Shown: one piece after another, positions 45,270 to 54,253 of the stretch | Numbering within the stretch: position 1 is the stretch's first letter | Layout of the letters: every line of letters begins with the position of its first letter | Assembly: GCA_000381565.1 (NCBI GenBank) | Contig: KB906725.1 | Location: 2,527,093-2,591,092 of the forward strand | Length of the DNA: 64,000 nucleotides | Direction of reading: 5' to 3' | Source of the DNA: Oxalobacteraceae bacterium AB_14 | GTDB lineage: Bacteria > Pseudomonadota > Gammaproteobacteria > Burkholderiales > Burkholderiaceae_D | The notes under the pieces: model-generated | The model's database searches: none | Told to the model about the DNA's origin: nothing | The model's input: the letters and a program-made list of their open reading frames with translations, nothing else | Program-made: the position numbers and the translations under genes

Positions 45270-46094
45270 ATGACTGCAATCGATACGGAAGAAGTGCTGG
45301 CGCTGCTGCGCGAGGCCGGCGCCGGTCTGTGCGCAAGCTTTTGGCGCCAGGAGCCGGTGATGGAAGTGGACGAGATGATGACGGCGTTGCGCCGCATCGA
45401 TGGCGCCGCCAACGCCGGGCTGAAGCGGGCCCTGGGCCGCCGCTATCCCGCCATCGGCTGGCTGGAAGACGAGCTGGGCGACACCGTCGCGGAGGATGCC
45501 GAAACCGCCGCCCTGGCCGAGCGCGGCGAATACTGGATCTGCGACGCCATCGACGGCGCGGCGCAGTTCCTGCGCGCGATACCAAGCTGGTCCATGTCGC
45601 TGACCTTGATGCGCGAGGGCGTGCCGGTGTTCAGCGCCATCTTCGACGCCGTGCATGACGAGATGTTCCATGCGGTGTGGGGCCACGGCGCCTATCGCAA
45701 CGGCGAGCGCATGCGCGTGAACAACCGCGCCAGCCACTACCAGGGCATCGTCGCCACCAGCCAGCCGCCGTTTGCCGGCCGCGACCGGCGCGCGGTGCGC
45801 CAGGCCGGCGCCGCGCTGAGCGTCATGCTGCCCGATGTGGCGGCGGTGCGCAGCCCGGGCGCGACCTCGCTGCAACTGGCTTATGTCGCATGCGGCCGCC
45901 TCGACGGCTACTGGCAATTCGGCGATGACGGCTTCAATTGCATCGGCGGCGCGCTGCTGGTGCGCGAGGCCGGCGGCCAGGCGACCCAGGTCGATGGCAA
46001 GCCCTACGGCCTGGGGGCGCTCAGCATGGCCGCCGCGGCGCCCGGCGCGCATGCCTCCATGCTGCTGCGCCTGCGGCAAGCGCTGGAGGCCTAG
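45270..46094 (+). CDS. inositol monophosphatase family protein with altered active site
   Basis: 274 residues, clearly homologous to SuhB along its length, but key residues differ. WIIDPLDGTTNF of SuhB is here WICDAIDGAAQF, so one metal Asp remains but the Thr of DGT is Ala. The final catalytic Asp in PWDIAAG is replaced (GFNCIGG). The glutamate pair is present as LEDE. Catalytic activity is therefore doubtful, or the substrate differs. Start at ATG 45270 preceded by AAGGAATCGGC. It may be controlled by the divergent AraC gene. Confidence 0.82.
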   Translation: MTAIDTEEVLALLREAGAGLCASFWRQEPVMEVDEMMTALRRIDGAANAGLKRALGRRYPAIGWLEDELGDTVAEDAETAALAERGEYWICDAIDGAAQFLRAIPSWSMSLTLMREGVPVFSAIFDAVHDEMFHAVWGHGAYRNGERMRVNNRASHYQGIVATSQPPFAGRDRRAVRQAGAALSVMLPDVAAVRSPGATSLQLAYVACGRLDGYWQFGDDGFNCIGGALLVREAGGQATQVDGKPYGLGALSMAAAAPGAHASMLLRLRQALEA

Positions 46095-46133
46095 GCGGGC
46101 AGGGCGCCGACGCGCCCGCCCGCTTGACGCCGA

Positions 46134-46496
46134 TCAACGTTCGGCGACTTTGCCGCCTTGCTGGCTGCCTCCCTTGGAAGATTGTTCGGACCCGGCGCCG
46201 CGCGTGCCGTTGGCGGCGTTTTTCTCGGCGTTGGCGCGGGCCGCGGACTGCCGGCTTTCCCCACCTTTGCGGCCGATCTGCGCCATGTGCTCGCGGTCGC
46301 GGCTGACCGCCTCGCCGCCTTTCTGGCCGGCCCGGCGCGCTTCTTCCGAATCAAATTCATGGGCCGTGCCTTTTTGGTGGGCCGCCTGTCCGCCCTTGCT
46401 GGCAATGGCGCGCTGGGTTGCTTCGTCCATCGCCGCAAAGCCGCGTTTGGCCGTGCCTTTCGGCTTGCTTTGATCGTTACCTGCATTACTGGCCAT
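46134..46496 (-). CDS. KGG-repeat stress protein (con-10/GsiB-like)
   Basis: 120 residues, very hydrophilic, with repeats KGGQAAHQ, KGGEAVSRD, KGGESRQ and SKGGSQQGG. These match the KGG motif family (PF10685) of stress-induced, LEA-like intrinsically disordered proteins. GGAGG precedes the ATG. Likely induced by desiccation or osmotic stress; mechanism unproven. Confidence 0.85.
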   Translation of the reverse strand: MASNAGNDQSKPKGTAKRGFAAMDEATQRAIASKGGQAAHQKGTAHEFDSEEARRAGQKGGEAVSRDREHMAQIGRKGGESRQSAARANAEKNAANGTRGAGSEQSSKGGSQQGGKVAER

Positions 46497-46615
46497 AAGA
46501 CCTCCTCATGAGTGTTATGAAATTCCGTCAGGGTTCCCCGAGCAGCCAGCCCTGAAGCCGGCCGCTCTGCATGATTAGAGAATCAAGGTTGACGAAAGTT
46601 CCACAAAGAAGGCGA

Positions 46616-47059
46616 TTAATGGCGCAGTTCGCTCGCCATCTGGTATTTGGACATCTGCTCGGCGGTGCGCGCGGTCTGCTCCGAGGCCTGGTGCATGATT
46701 TCCTCGGCCACATTGGTGGCGGTGCGGCGCACGGCCGGCATGTGGGTGGCGGCCGTTTGCGCCAGGCTGGAGTTGGCGCGGCTGAGGATCTCGACCAAAT
46801 GTTGCTGGTAGTTTTGCAGCGCGCCCCAGCCCGGCGTGAGCTGGGCGCCGACGGCCGAGCCCAGTTGCGCGGCGTCCTTGCTGGCCATCACCCGCTGGGT
46901 GTTGGCGCCGCATTCGGCGATCAGGTCGCGGCCAAACTGCATGTTCAGTTCGCTCAGGCTTTGCAGCGCTTCCAAGGTGCGCCGGGCCATGTCGGTGTAG
47001 AGCGTGATCAGGATGTCGATGTGCGATTTGATCGCGGGTGGGATGGTTTGGGGAAACAT
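46616..47059 (-). CDS. phasin family protein
   Basis: 147 residues, helical, no cysteine pair or signal, with SHIDILITLYTDMARRTLEALQSLSELNMQFGRDLI typical of the Phasin_2 family. Phasins coat polyhydroxyalkanoate granules. GGACGCATC upstream provides a weak ribosome site. A terminator separates it from the reductase gene upstream on the same strand. Confidence 0.82.
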   Translation of the reverse strand: MFPQTIPPAIKSHIDILITLYTDMARRTLEALQSLSELNMQFGRDLIAECGANTQRVMASKDAAQLGSAVGAQLTPGWGALQNYQQHLVEILSRANSSLAQTAATHMPAVRRTATNVAEEIMHQASEQTARTAEQMSKYQMASELRH

Positions 47060-47087
47060 GATGCGTCCTCGTCGTGGTCCTTCAATG

Positions 47088-47112
47088 AAAAACGCCGGGC
47101 TTGCGGCCCGGC
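47088..47112 (-). terminator. terminator of the CurA-like reductase gene
   Basis: CGCCGGGC / GCCCGGCG stem with a 4-base loop; on the minus strand the hairpin runs into a T5 tract (plus-strand A run at 47088-47092). It begins 54 bases after the reductase stop codon. Confidence 0.75.
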
Positions 47113-47165
47113 GGTGTGTGCAGCCGAAGGATAGACGCGGCCAACGCTAGAAAAGTTCCCCGGAT

Positions 47166-48194
47166 TTATTCGGCCGCCACCTGCAGCACCAGCTTGCCGA
47201 AGTTCTTGCCTTCGAACAGCATGTTCAGTGCTTGCGGGAAGTGTTCCAGGCCCTGCACGATGTCCTCCTTGCTCTTGACCTTGCCTTCCTTCATCCACTG
47301 GCCCAGCGCGGCGATGCCCAGGTGGTAGCGCTCGGCGTAGTCGAACACGACGATGCCTTCCATGCGCGCGCGGTTCACCAGCAATGCCAGGTAGTTGGCC
47401 GGGCCCTTGACCGGCGTGGTGTTGTTGTATTGCGAGATGGCGCCGCAGATGACGATGCGCGCCTTCATGTTGATGCGGGTCAGCACGGTGTCGAGGATGT
47501 CGCCGCCGACGTTGTCGAAGTAGACGTCGACGCCGTTCGGGCAGTGTTCCTTCAGGCCGTCCTTGACCGAGCCGCCCTTGTAGTCGATGCAGGCGTCAAA
47601 GCCCAGCTGATTGACCACGAAATCGCACTTGTCCTTGCCGCCGGCGATGCCGACCACGCGGCAGCCCAGCTGCCTGGCCACCTGGCCGACGGTCTGGCCG
47701 ACCGCGCCGGCCGCGCCGGACACCACCACCGTCTCGCCGGCTTTCGTCTGGCCCGATTCGATCAGGCCGAAGTAGGCCGTCATGCCGGGCATGCCCAGCG
47801 TGTTGAGGTAGGTGGGCAGCGGCGCCAGCCTGGCGTCGACCTTGCGGAAGCCGTGGCGCTTGTCGCCGGCCGGGCCGACCCAGTAGCGCTGCACGCCGGT
47901 GCCGCCCTGCACGTGGTCGCCGACCGCGAAGTCGGGCGACTTCGACGCCACCACCACGCCGACGCCGCCGGCCCGCATCACCTCGCCGATGCCGACCGGC
48001 GGAATGTAGGATTTGCCTTCGTTCATCCAGCCGCGCATGGCCGGATCGAGCGACAGGTACAGCACCTTGACCACGACTTCGCCGTCGGCCGGCTCGCGCA
48101 CCGGTTCGCTGACCTGCTGCCAGTCGCTGTCCTTGACCATGCCGACCGGACGGGCCGCCAGGCGGAATTGAAGATTTGTCTCGTTGATAGTCAT
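47166..48194 (-). CDS. zinc-independent NADP-dependent oxidoreductase (CurA-like)
   Basis: 342 residues of the medium-chain reductase family, lacking zinc-binding cysteines. LYLSLDPAMRGWMNEGKSYIPPVGIGEVMR and the NADP loop GAAGAVGQTVGQVA, then YFDNVGGDILD are typical of CurA / prostaglandin reductase-like enone reductases. It probably reduces double bonds of alpha,beta-unsaturated carbonyls. It is divergent from purU. Confidence 0.9.
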   Translation of the reverse strand: MTINETNLQFRLAARPVGMVKDSDWQQVSEPVREPADGEVVVKVLYLSLDPAMRGWMNEGKSYIPPVGIGEVMRAGGVGVVVASKSPDFAVGDHVQGGTGVQRYWVGPAGDKRHGFRKVDARLAPLPTYLNTLGMPGMTAYFGLIESGQTKAGETVVVSGAAGAVGQTVGQVARQLGCRVVGIAGGKDKCDFVVNQLGFDACIDYKGGSVKDGLKEHCPNGVDVYFDNVGGDILDTVLTRINMKARIVICGAISQYNNTTPVKGPANYLALLVNRARMEGIVVFDYAERYHLGIAALGQWMKEGKVKSKEDIVQGLEHFPQALNMLFEGKNFGKLVLQVAAE

Positions 48195-48319
48195 TTTTGT
48201 ATCCTCAAAGTGGAGTGTGACGATGAATATACCGTAAATTGAACGATCGTGCTATTTTTACGGTCTGCGCCCAGCCGTGCGACAATACCGGCCTTGTTAG
48301 ACCTATAACGATGGTGGAT

Positions 48320-49189
48320 ATGAGCAATCCCGAATACATTTTGACACTCTCTTGCCTGGACCAGCGCGGTATTGTTCATCGCGTGTCGGGCTTCCTGGCC
48401 GACCACGGCTGCAACATCATCGACTCGGCCCAGTTCGGCGATGGCGAGTCGAAGCTGTTCTTCATGCGCGTGCACTTCGCGCTGGAAGACCGCAACGTCA
48501 ACGACGACCTGCTGCGCGCCGACTTCGGCCTGCTGGGCGCCGAGATGAAGCTGGACTGGGAACTGCGCGACGCCCACTACAAGCCGCGCGTGATGCTGAT
48601 GGTGTCGAAGATCGGCCATTGCCTCAACGACCTGCTGTTCCGCTACAAGAGCGGCTTGCTGCCGGTGGAAATTCCTGCCATCGTGTCCAACCATATGGAC
48701 TTTTACCAGCTGGCGGCCAGCTACAATATTCCGTTCCACCACCTGCCGCTGGCGGCCGGTGCGCCACAGGAAGCCAAGCTGGCGCAGGAAGCCAGGATCA
48801 TCGAGCTGATGAACTCACACAACGTCGACCTGGTGGTGCTGGCGCGCTACATGCAGATCCTGTCGCCCGGCCTGTGCACGGCGCTGAAAGGGAAGGCGAT
48901 CAATATCCACCATTCCTTCCTGCCGAGCTTCAAGGGCGCCAAGCCGTATGCGCAGGCGCACCACCGCGGCGTCAAGCTGATCGGCGCGACCGCGCACTTC
49001 GTCACCGGCGACCTGGACGAAGGTCCGATCATCGAGCAGGACGTCGAGCGCGTCGACCATTCGATGGATGCGGAGACGCTGTCCGCGATCGGCCGCGACG
49101 TCGAGTGCGTGGTGCTGGCGCGCGCCGTGAAGTGGTTTGTCGAACACCGCATTTTGCAGAACGGCGACAAGACTGTCGTGTTCAAATAA
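48320..49189 (+). CDS. purU: formyltetrahydrofolate deformylase PurU
   Basis: 289 residues: N-terminal ACT domain (about 5-85, LTLSCLDQRGIVHRVSGFLADHGCNI) and C-terminal formyltransferase domain with NIHHSFLPSFKGAKPYAQAHHRGVKLIGATAHFVTGDLDEGPII. The catalytic Asn/His/Asp (NIHHS and later GD) are intact. It hydrolyses 10-formyl-THF to formate and THF, balancing one-carbon pools. Start at ATG 48320 chosen by homology; in-frame starts lie upstream at 48239 and 48311. Confidence 0.93.
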   Translation: MSNPEYILTLSCLDQRGIVHRVSGFLADHGCNIIDSAQFGDGESKLFFMRVHFALEDRNVNDDLLRADFGLLGAEMKLDWELRDAHYKPRVMLMVSKIGHCLNDLLFRYKSGLLPVEIPAIVSNHMDFYQLAASYNIPFHHLPLAAGAPQEAKLAQEARIIELMNSHNVDLVVLARYMQILSPGLCTALKGKAINIHHSFLPSFKGAKPYAQAHHRGVKLIGATAHFVTGDLDEGPIIEQDVERVDHSMDAETLSAIGRDVECVVLARAVKWFVEHRILQNGDKTVVFK

Positions 49190-49220
49190 CTCATTAAGAT
49201 AGAAGCGAAGAGATTCACCG

Positions 49221-49763
49221 ATGGCCCTCAAAGCAACAATTTACAAAGCCGACTTGCAGATCGCGGACATGGACCGCAATTTCTACGAGACCCAGTCGCT
49301 GACCCTGGCGCGCCACCCGTCCGAAACCGACGAGCGCATGATGGTGCGCCTGATCGCCTTCGCGATCCACGCCAACGAAGCGCTGACCTTCACCAAGGGC
49401 CTGTTCGACGTCGAGGAGCCGGACCTGTGGCAGAAGGACCTGACCGGCGCGATCCAGTTGTGGATTGAAGTGGGCCAGCCGGACGAGAAGGTGATCCTGA
49501 AGGCCAGCGGCCGTTCGGAGCACGTTGTCGTCTACAGCTACGCCGCCACCAGCCACATCTGGTGGAAGGCGCTGGCCAACAAGGTCGAGCGCTGCAAGAA
49601 CCTGACCGTGATCAACCTCGACGCCGACGCCGCCGAGCAGCTGTCCAAGATGGCCCAGCGCAGCATGCAGCTGCAATGCACGATCCAGGACGGCCAGATC
49701 TGGCTGACCGACGGCGTCACCACGGTGGAAGTCGGCCGCGAGACCTTCAAGGGCGAGCGTTGA
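49221..49763 (+). CDS. yaeQ: YaeQ family protein
   Basis: 180 residues, the family length, with MALKATIYKADLQIADMDRNFYETQSLTLARHPSETDERMMVRLIAFAI, then EPDLWQKDLTG and LWIEVGQPDEKVILKASGRS. YaeQ folds like PD-(D/E)XK nucleases but its activity is unproven; it can suppress loss of RfaH in Salmonella. It starts 31 bases after purU. Confidence 0.92.
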   Translation: MALKATIYKADLQIADMDRNFYETQSLTLARHPSETDERMMVRLIAFAIHANEALTFTKGLFDVEEPDLWQKDLTGAIQLWIEVGQPDEKVILKASGRSEHVVVYSYAATSHIWWKALANKVERCKNLTVINLDADAAEQLSKMAQRSMQLQCTIQDGQIWLTDGVTTVEVGRETFKGER

Positions 49764-49775
49764 TATAATCGTTTG

Positions 49776-50222
49776 ATGAAAAAAATCCTCACCGCATTGC
49801 TGCTGGCGGCCGCCAGCCCGCTGGTCCTGGCCCAGCTCGAAGTCCGCGACGCCTGGATACGCGCCACCGTGCCGTCGGCCAAGTCGACCGGCGTGTTCAT
49901 GCAGCTCACGTCCAAGCAGGGCGGGCAGCTGGTGGAAGTGCGTTCCAGCGTGGCCGGCGTGGCGGAGATCCATCACATGGAGATGGACGGCCAGATGATG
50001 AAGATGCACGCCGTGCCGGCGCTGGACTTGCCGGCCGGGCAGAACGTCGACCTGGCGTCCGGCGGCTACCATGTGATGCTGATGGATTTGAAGCGGCAGT
50101 TGAAGCAAGGCGAGACCGTGCCGGTCACGCTGGTGATCCGCAGGAAGGGCAAGCCGGCCGAAACCGTCGTCATCGAGGTGACGGTCAAACCGCTGACGTA
50201 CACACCACCGAAAGGGCCGTGA
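49776..50222 (+). CDS. periplasmic copper chaperone PCu(A)C
   Basis: About 148 residues with signal peptide (ending VLA). The Cu(I) motif H(M)X10MX21HXM is present: HHMEMDGQMMKMH ... GGYHVMLM. PCu(A)C proteins deliver copper to the CuA or CuB site of cytochrome oxidase. Its stop overlaps the start of the YcnI gene (TGATG), the usual pairing. Start ATG 49776; a TTG precedes it. Confidence 0.9.
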   Translation: MKKILTALLLAAASPLVLAQLEVRDAWIRATVPSAKSTGVFMQLTSKQGGQLVEVRSSVAGVAEIHHMEMDGQMMKMHAVPALDLPAGQNVDLASGGYHVMLMDLKRQLKQGETVPVTLVIRRKGKPAETVVIEVTVKPLTYTPPKGP

Positions 50223-50713
50223 TGAAAACGACTACCACCATGCTGGCGCTGGCTTGCTCTGCTGCGATGCTGGCGCCGGCGGCGCAGGCGCACGTGACGC
50301 TGGAGCAAAGCACCGGCCTGGCCGGCAGTTTCCAGAAGCTGAGCTTCCGCGTCGGCCACGGCTGCGACGGCGCCGCCACCACGGGCTTGACCGTATCGCT
50401 GCCGGAAGGCGCCACCAGTGCCAAGCCGATGCCCAAGGCGGGCTGGAAGATCAACCTCGGCGCCAATGGCGGGGTGCAGGAAATCAGCTGGAAGGGCGGC
50501 TCGTTGCCGGACGCTTATTTCGACGAGTTCGTGGTGCAGGTCAAGCTGAGCGCGCGGCCGGGCAAGCTGTACTTCCGCATCGTGCAGCAGTGCGACAAGG
50601 TCAACGTGGCCTGGGACGAGATTCCCGCCGACGCCAGCGTCAAACTGAAGGCGCCGGCGCCGGTGCTGGAAGTGCTGCCGGCGCCGGCCGGCACGGCGCA
50701 GCACCAGCACTGA
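50222..50713 (+). CDS. YcnI-family copper-binding protein (DUF1775)
   Basis: 163 residues. Signal peptide ends AQA; the mature protein begins HVTLEQSTG, and the N-terminal His is the copper-brace ligand of YcnI/DUF1775 proteins, with Trp in AGWKINL and the SWKGG strand also conserved. Ends with an HQH tail that could bind metal. Acts with the PCu(A)C protein encoded just before. Confidence 0.85.
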   Translation: MKTTTTMLALACSAAMLAPAAQAHVTLEQSTGLAGSFQKLSFRVGHGCDGAATTGLTVSLPEGATSAKPMPKAGWKINLGANGGVQEISWKGGSLPDAYFDEFVVQVKLSARPGKLYFRIVQQCDKVNVAWDEIPADASVKLKAPAPVLEVLPAPAGTAQHQH

Positions 50714-50730
50714 GCCGGGCCGCGCCTGGT

Positions 50731-50808
50731 CGTTCCCGCGCAAGCGGGAACCCATAGAACGCCGCAAGGGCCGGCGCCATGTGGATTCCCGCCTGCGCGG
50801 GAATGACG
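50731..50808. repeat. REP/BIME-like inverted repeat, copy 2
   Basis: CGTTCCCGCGCAAGCGGGAA and, opposite, TTCCCGCCTGCGCGGGAATGACG around a 30-40 base centre. It lies between convergent genes (YcnI plus, amidohydrolase minus), the usual REP position, and may serve as a transcription stop or mRNA protector. Confidence 0.85.
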
Positions 50809-50828
50809 GGTTTTACCCGGCGCCTGCG

Positions 50829-52118
50829 TCATTGATTGACGACCGCGCCGCCTTTCATCACCCAGCGGACGCTTTCCAGCGTCTTCACATCTTTCAGCGG
50901 CTCGCCGTCGACCGCGATCAGGTCGGCGAACTTGCCGGCTTCGATCGTGCCCACCTTGTCGGTCCAGCCCAGCAGTTCGCTGGCGTTGAGCGTGGCCGCG
51001 CGGATCGCCTGGATCGGCGTCATGCCCAGCTTGACCAGCGTGCCGAACTCGCGCGCGTTCAGGCCGTGCGGATAGACGCCGGCGTCGGTGCCGAAGGCGA
51101 CCGGCACGCCGGCCTTGATGGCGCGGGCGATGTTCAGGCGCGCGGTCGGCAGCACCACCCTGGCTTTTTCCAGCAGCGGCGGCGGCAGCTTGATGGCCTC
51201 GGCGTTGTCGATCAGCCAGTCGCCCAGGTAGACCGTCGGCACCAGCCAGGTCTTGTGTTCCTTCATCAGCTTGATGCCTTCGTCGTCGATGTAGGAGCCA
51301 TGCTCGATCGAGTCGATGCCGGCCAGCACCGCCAGCTTGATGCCGTCGCCGCCGTGCGCGTGGGCGGCGGCTTTGCGGCCCAGGCGGTGGGCGTCGCCGA
51401 TGATGGCCTTCAATTCTTCCAGCGTGTACTGCGAGGTGCGCGGATCGTCGCCGAAGGACAGCACGCCGCCGGTGGCGCAGATCTTGATGACGTCGGCGCC
51501 GTACTTGATGTTGCGGCGCGTGACCTTGAGCGCTTCGGCGACGCCGTCGGCCACGCCGAGCGCGGTCTGCTTGTATTCCGGGGCATGCATGGTGTCGTCG
51601 CAGTGGCCGCCGGTGATGCTCAGCGGCGGACCGGAGGCGGCGATGCGCGGGCCGGGCACGTCGCCGTCGTTGATGGCGTCGCGCAGGCCGATGTCGGCAT
51701 AGCCGTCGGCGCCGACGTCGCGCACCGTGGTGAAGCCGGCTTGCAGCGTCAGGCGGGCGTTCTTGGCGCCGGTCAACGTGATGCGCGGGATGGATTTGGC
51801 GATGATGGAATAGCCGGCGTCCTGCGGATCGCCGGTCAGGTGGGTGTGCATGTCGATCAGGCCGGGCAGCAGGGTCTTGTTGCCGAGGTCGATGACCTGG
51901 GCGCCGTCCGGGATCGCCAGCCTGCTGCCGGCGGCGGTGATGCGTTCGCCGCTGACCAGCACCACGGCGTTGTCGACCAGCGCGCCGCTGCGCACGTCGA
52001 GCAGGTGGGCGGCCTTGATGGCGGTGACGGCGGGCGGGGCGGCGGAGGCGGCGGAGCAGGCCAGCAGCAACAGCGGCAGCGCAAAGGCGCGGCGGACGGA
52101 CATGGCGATAACGTTCAA
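50829..52118 (-). CDS. amidohydrolase family protein (imidazolonepropionase/Xaa-Pro dipeptidase-like)
   Basis: About 429 residues: signal peptide (ending SAASA), the metal-binding HTH in GLIDMHTHLTG, carboxylate-Lys region with KYGADVIKICATGG, HAHG, IEHGSYID and the catalytic Asp in FGTDAGVYPHG. TTG at 52118 is the likely start: AGGAG (52125-52129 on the plus strand) is 6 bases away, while the internal ATG at 52103 is 21 bases away. Periplasmic dipeptidase or lactamase-type hydrolysis is plausible. Confidence 0.88.
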   Translation of the reverse strand: MNVIAMSVRRAFALPLLLLACSAASAAPPAVTAIKAAHLLDVRSGALVDNAVVLVSGERITAAGSRLAIPDGAQVIDLGNKTLLPGLIDMHTHLTGDPQDAGYSIIAKSIPRITLTGAKNARLTLQAGFTTVRDVGADGYADIGLRDAINDGDVPGPRIAASGPPLSITGGHCDDTMHAPEYKQTALGVADGVAEALKVTRRNIKYGADVIKICATGGVLSFGDDPRTSQYTLEELKAIIGDAHRLGRKAAAHAHGGDGIKLAVLAGIDSIEHGSYIDDEGIKLMKEHKTWLVPTVYLGDWLIDNAEAIKLPPPLLEKARVVLPTARLNIARAIKAGVPVAFGTDAGVYPHGLNAREFGTLVKLGMTPIQAIRAATLNASELLGWTDKVGTIEAGKFADLIAVDGEPLKDVKTLESVRWVMKGGAVVNQ

Positions 52119-52232
52119 GCGGATCTCCTGGTGGTGAGGTTCTTCTTCGTTTTGTGCGCAGCGGATTGATGCGGGCCAAACGGCGCCCGCCTAGCGTACC
52201 CGCGTCTGCAAGCGGGCGCTACAATTTTTTGG

Positions 52233-53282
52233 ATGAACACCCGCAGCGATACGCTTTACCGACAACTCTTCGCGCATCCCGAAATCGTGCGGGATTTGCT
52301 GGGTGGATTTTTGCCTGCCGATTGGGCCAGGACGCTGGAAGTGGCAGCCTTCGAGCGCGTCAACGCCAGCTATGTCAGCGACAGTGGCAAGCAGCGCCAC
52401 CAGGACATGGTGTGGCGGGCCAAGGTGGGCGGGGAGTGGGTGTATGTCTACATCCTGCTGGAATTCCAGGCCCGCTCCGACCGATGGATGGCCTTGCGCA
52501 TGCAGGTTTATGTCGGCTTGCTGCTTCAGGATCTGGTCTCCCAGCATCGGCTGACGCGACGCGGCAAGTTGCCGCCGGTGTTGCCGATCGTGCTGTATCA
52601 CGGCCGTAGGCCCTGGCGTGCCAGCAGGGAGCTAGCCGACTTGATGTTGCCGCCGCCAGATGGGCTGGAGCTCTATCAGCCGCGCCAGCAATACATGCTC
52701 ATAGACCAGCATGGCCAGATGAATCTGGGCGATCCCGCCAACATTCTGGGCATCTTGTTTCGACTGCTACGGTCAAAGACTAATAAGGAAATGCTGTCAG
52801 CCCTGGACGATTTTGCCGAACGCATGAAAGCGCCTGACGTTGTAAACGTTCGCGATAGTCTGAAGCGCTGGGTATGCACGACCTTGCAGGAAGAATTTGG
52901 CGAAGCTAGTATGAACTCGGGGGAGGAGCCAACGATGCTATTTAATCGACGATACAAGACTTACGAAGCCTTGCTTGAAGATGAGGCGATCAAGCGTGGT
53001 CGCCGCAATGGGTTGAGAGAGGGGCGCCGTATAGGGTTGCAGCTAGGAATGCTAGAAGGAATGCAGCAAGGCATGCAGCAAGGGCGGCAAGAGGGCGAGC
53101 AGGTGGCGCTGAAAAGTGTTTTGCAAGCGCTGCTGGATCGGCGAGAGACGTTACTGCCTGCGGAGGTTGCCGAAAAAGTGGATCATGCCGACGCAGCCCA
53201 GCTCAGCGCCTGGATACAGGCGCTGATTGACGGCCACGATCCGGCTCAGGTTTTCACTGCGGCGAACCACCGAGCCGCTTGA
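52233..53282 (+). CDS. Rpn family recombination-promoting nuclease/putative transposase
   Basis: 349 residues. The PD-(D/E)XK core has Asp58 (RHQDMVWR), Glu77 and Gln79 (LLEFQARSD), followed by the PIVLYHGRRPW motif of Rpn/YhgA proteins. These act as DNA endonucleases that stimulate recA-independent recombination. The C-terminus has short Gly/Gln/Arg repeats (MLEGMQQGMQQGRQEGEQ). The second half is less GC-rich than the neighbours. Its end overlaps the convergent DUF2807 gene by 29 bases. Confidence 0.88.
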   Translation: MNTRSDTLYRQLFAHPEIVRDLLGGFLPADWARTLEVAAFERVNASYVSDSGKQRHQDMVWRAKVGGEWVYVYILLEFQARSDRWMALRMQVYVGLLLQDLVSQHRLTRRGKLPPVLPIVLYHGRRPWRASRELADLMLPPPDGLELYQPRQQYMLIDQHGQMNLGDPANILGILFRLLRSKTNKEMLSALDDFAERMKAPDVVNVRDSLKRWVCTTLQEEFGEASMNSGEEPTMLFNRRYKTYEALLEDEAIKRGRRNGLREGRRIGLQLGMLEGMQQGMQQGRQEGEQVALKSVLQALLDRRETLLPAEVAEKVDHADAAQLSAWIQALIDGHDPAQVFTAANHRAA

Positions 53283-54033
53283 TGGTGCCCGAGCCCATCA
53301 CGCTCTTGCTCAGCTGCGGGTCGCCGTAGTAGCTGATATCGCCCGAACCGGCCACGCTCAGGTTCAGCGTCTGCTTGGCCCACACCGTCGCCTGGCCCGA
53401 GCCGCCGATGCTGACCGTGACGTCGCGCGCCGCCAGCTGCCCGGCCTGCACCCGCCCCGAACCGCCGATCGACACCTGCAGCCGCTCGACGTTGCCGCTG
53501 GCCTTGAGGTTGCCGCTGCCGCCCAGCGCAATCGCCACCGATTCGCTCTCCAGGTTGCGCACATTGATCGAGCCGGAGCCGCCGACATCAAACGTCAGGC
53601 TTTCGCCGCGCAGCTTCTCGGCTTCGACCGAGCCGGAACCGGCCACGGCGATTTTCTCGATCGAACGGGCCTGCACCACGATCTTCATCGTGTGCGACTC
53701 CAGGTTGACGTCCTTGCGGGTCGGCCGGATGCGCAGGGTGCCGTTGTCGACCACGGTCTCGATCAAGGCCTGCAGATTGTCGTCGGTCTCGATGCTGATG
53801 CCTTCGGTGTTGCCGATGCGCAGCTCGACATTGCCGCCGAGGCTGGTCGCCAGCGAGGTGAAATGGCCGAGCTCGCGGTTCTGCTTGACGATCTTGCCGC
53901 TGCCCTGCACGCGCTCGCCATGGAACCAGCTGAGGGGGCCGGCCACGGCCACGCCAACCGGCGCGGCGACGGCCAGCAGGCCGGCGGACAGGAACAGGGT
54001 GCGCAGCGCGCTACGGACGGATGGATTTGCCAT
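53254..54033 (-). CDS. head GIN domain (DUF2807) protein
   Basis: 259 residues: signal peptide (about 1-31) and a DUF2807 beta-helix of repeats GSGS, GGSGS and GGSGN every 20 residues or so (AVAGSGSVE, VGGSGSIN, LGGSGNL, IGGSGRV, IGGSGQA, VAGSGDI). Predicted periplasmic or surface auto-adhesin-like fold; function unknown. GAGGAGATC precedes the ATG at 54033. It converges on and overlaps the Rpn gene. Confidence 0.87.
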   Translation of the reverse strand: MANPSVRSALRTLFLSAGLLAVAAPVGVAVAGPLSWFHGERVQGSGKIVKQNRELGHFTSLATSLGGNVELRIGNTEGISIETDDNLQALIETVVDNGTLRIRPTRKDVNLESHTMKIVVQARSIEKIAVAGSGSVEAEKLRGESLTFDVGGSGSINVRNLESESVAIALGGSGNLKASGNVERLQVSIGGSGRVQAGQLAARDVTVSIGGSGQATVWAKQTLNLSVAGSGDISYYGDPQLSKSVMGSGTIKRLGGSPQ

Positions 54034-54253
54034 GATGATCTCCTCTTGATGGTGGGTACTGCTCATGAGCTTGGATACTACGGACTCGCCCCCGCGCACG
54101 AAACCCGGCTGCGACAGATTGCAGCCAGCGCGGCACAGAATGCAGCAGCCGGGGACCAGACCGCGTCCGGCGGCGGGGTCTGGGCCGGCATGAGGTATCA
54201 TTCGGGCTATCCCGCAACACCGTACGCTGCAACGCAGCACTTATTGGACTTAC

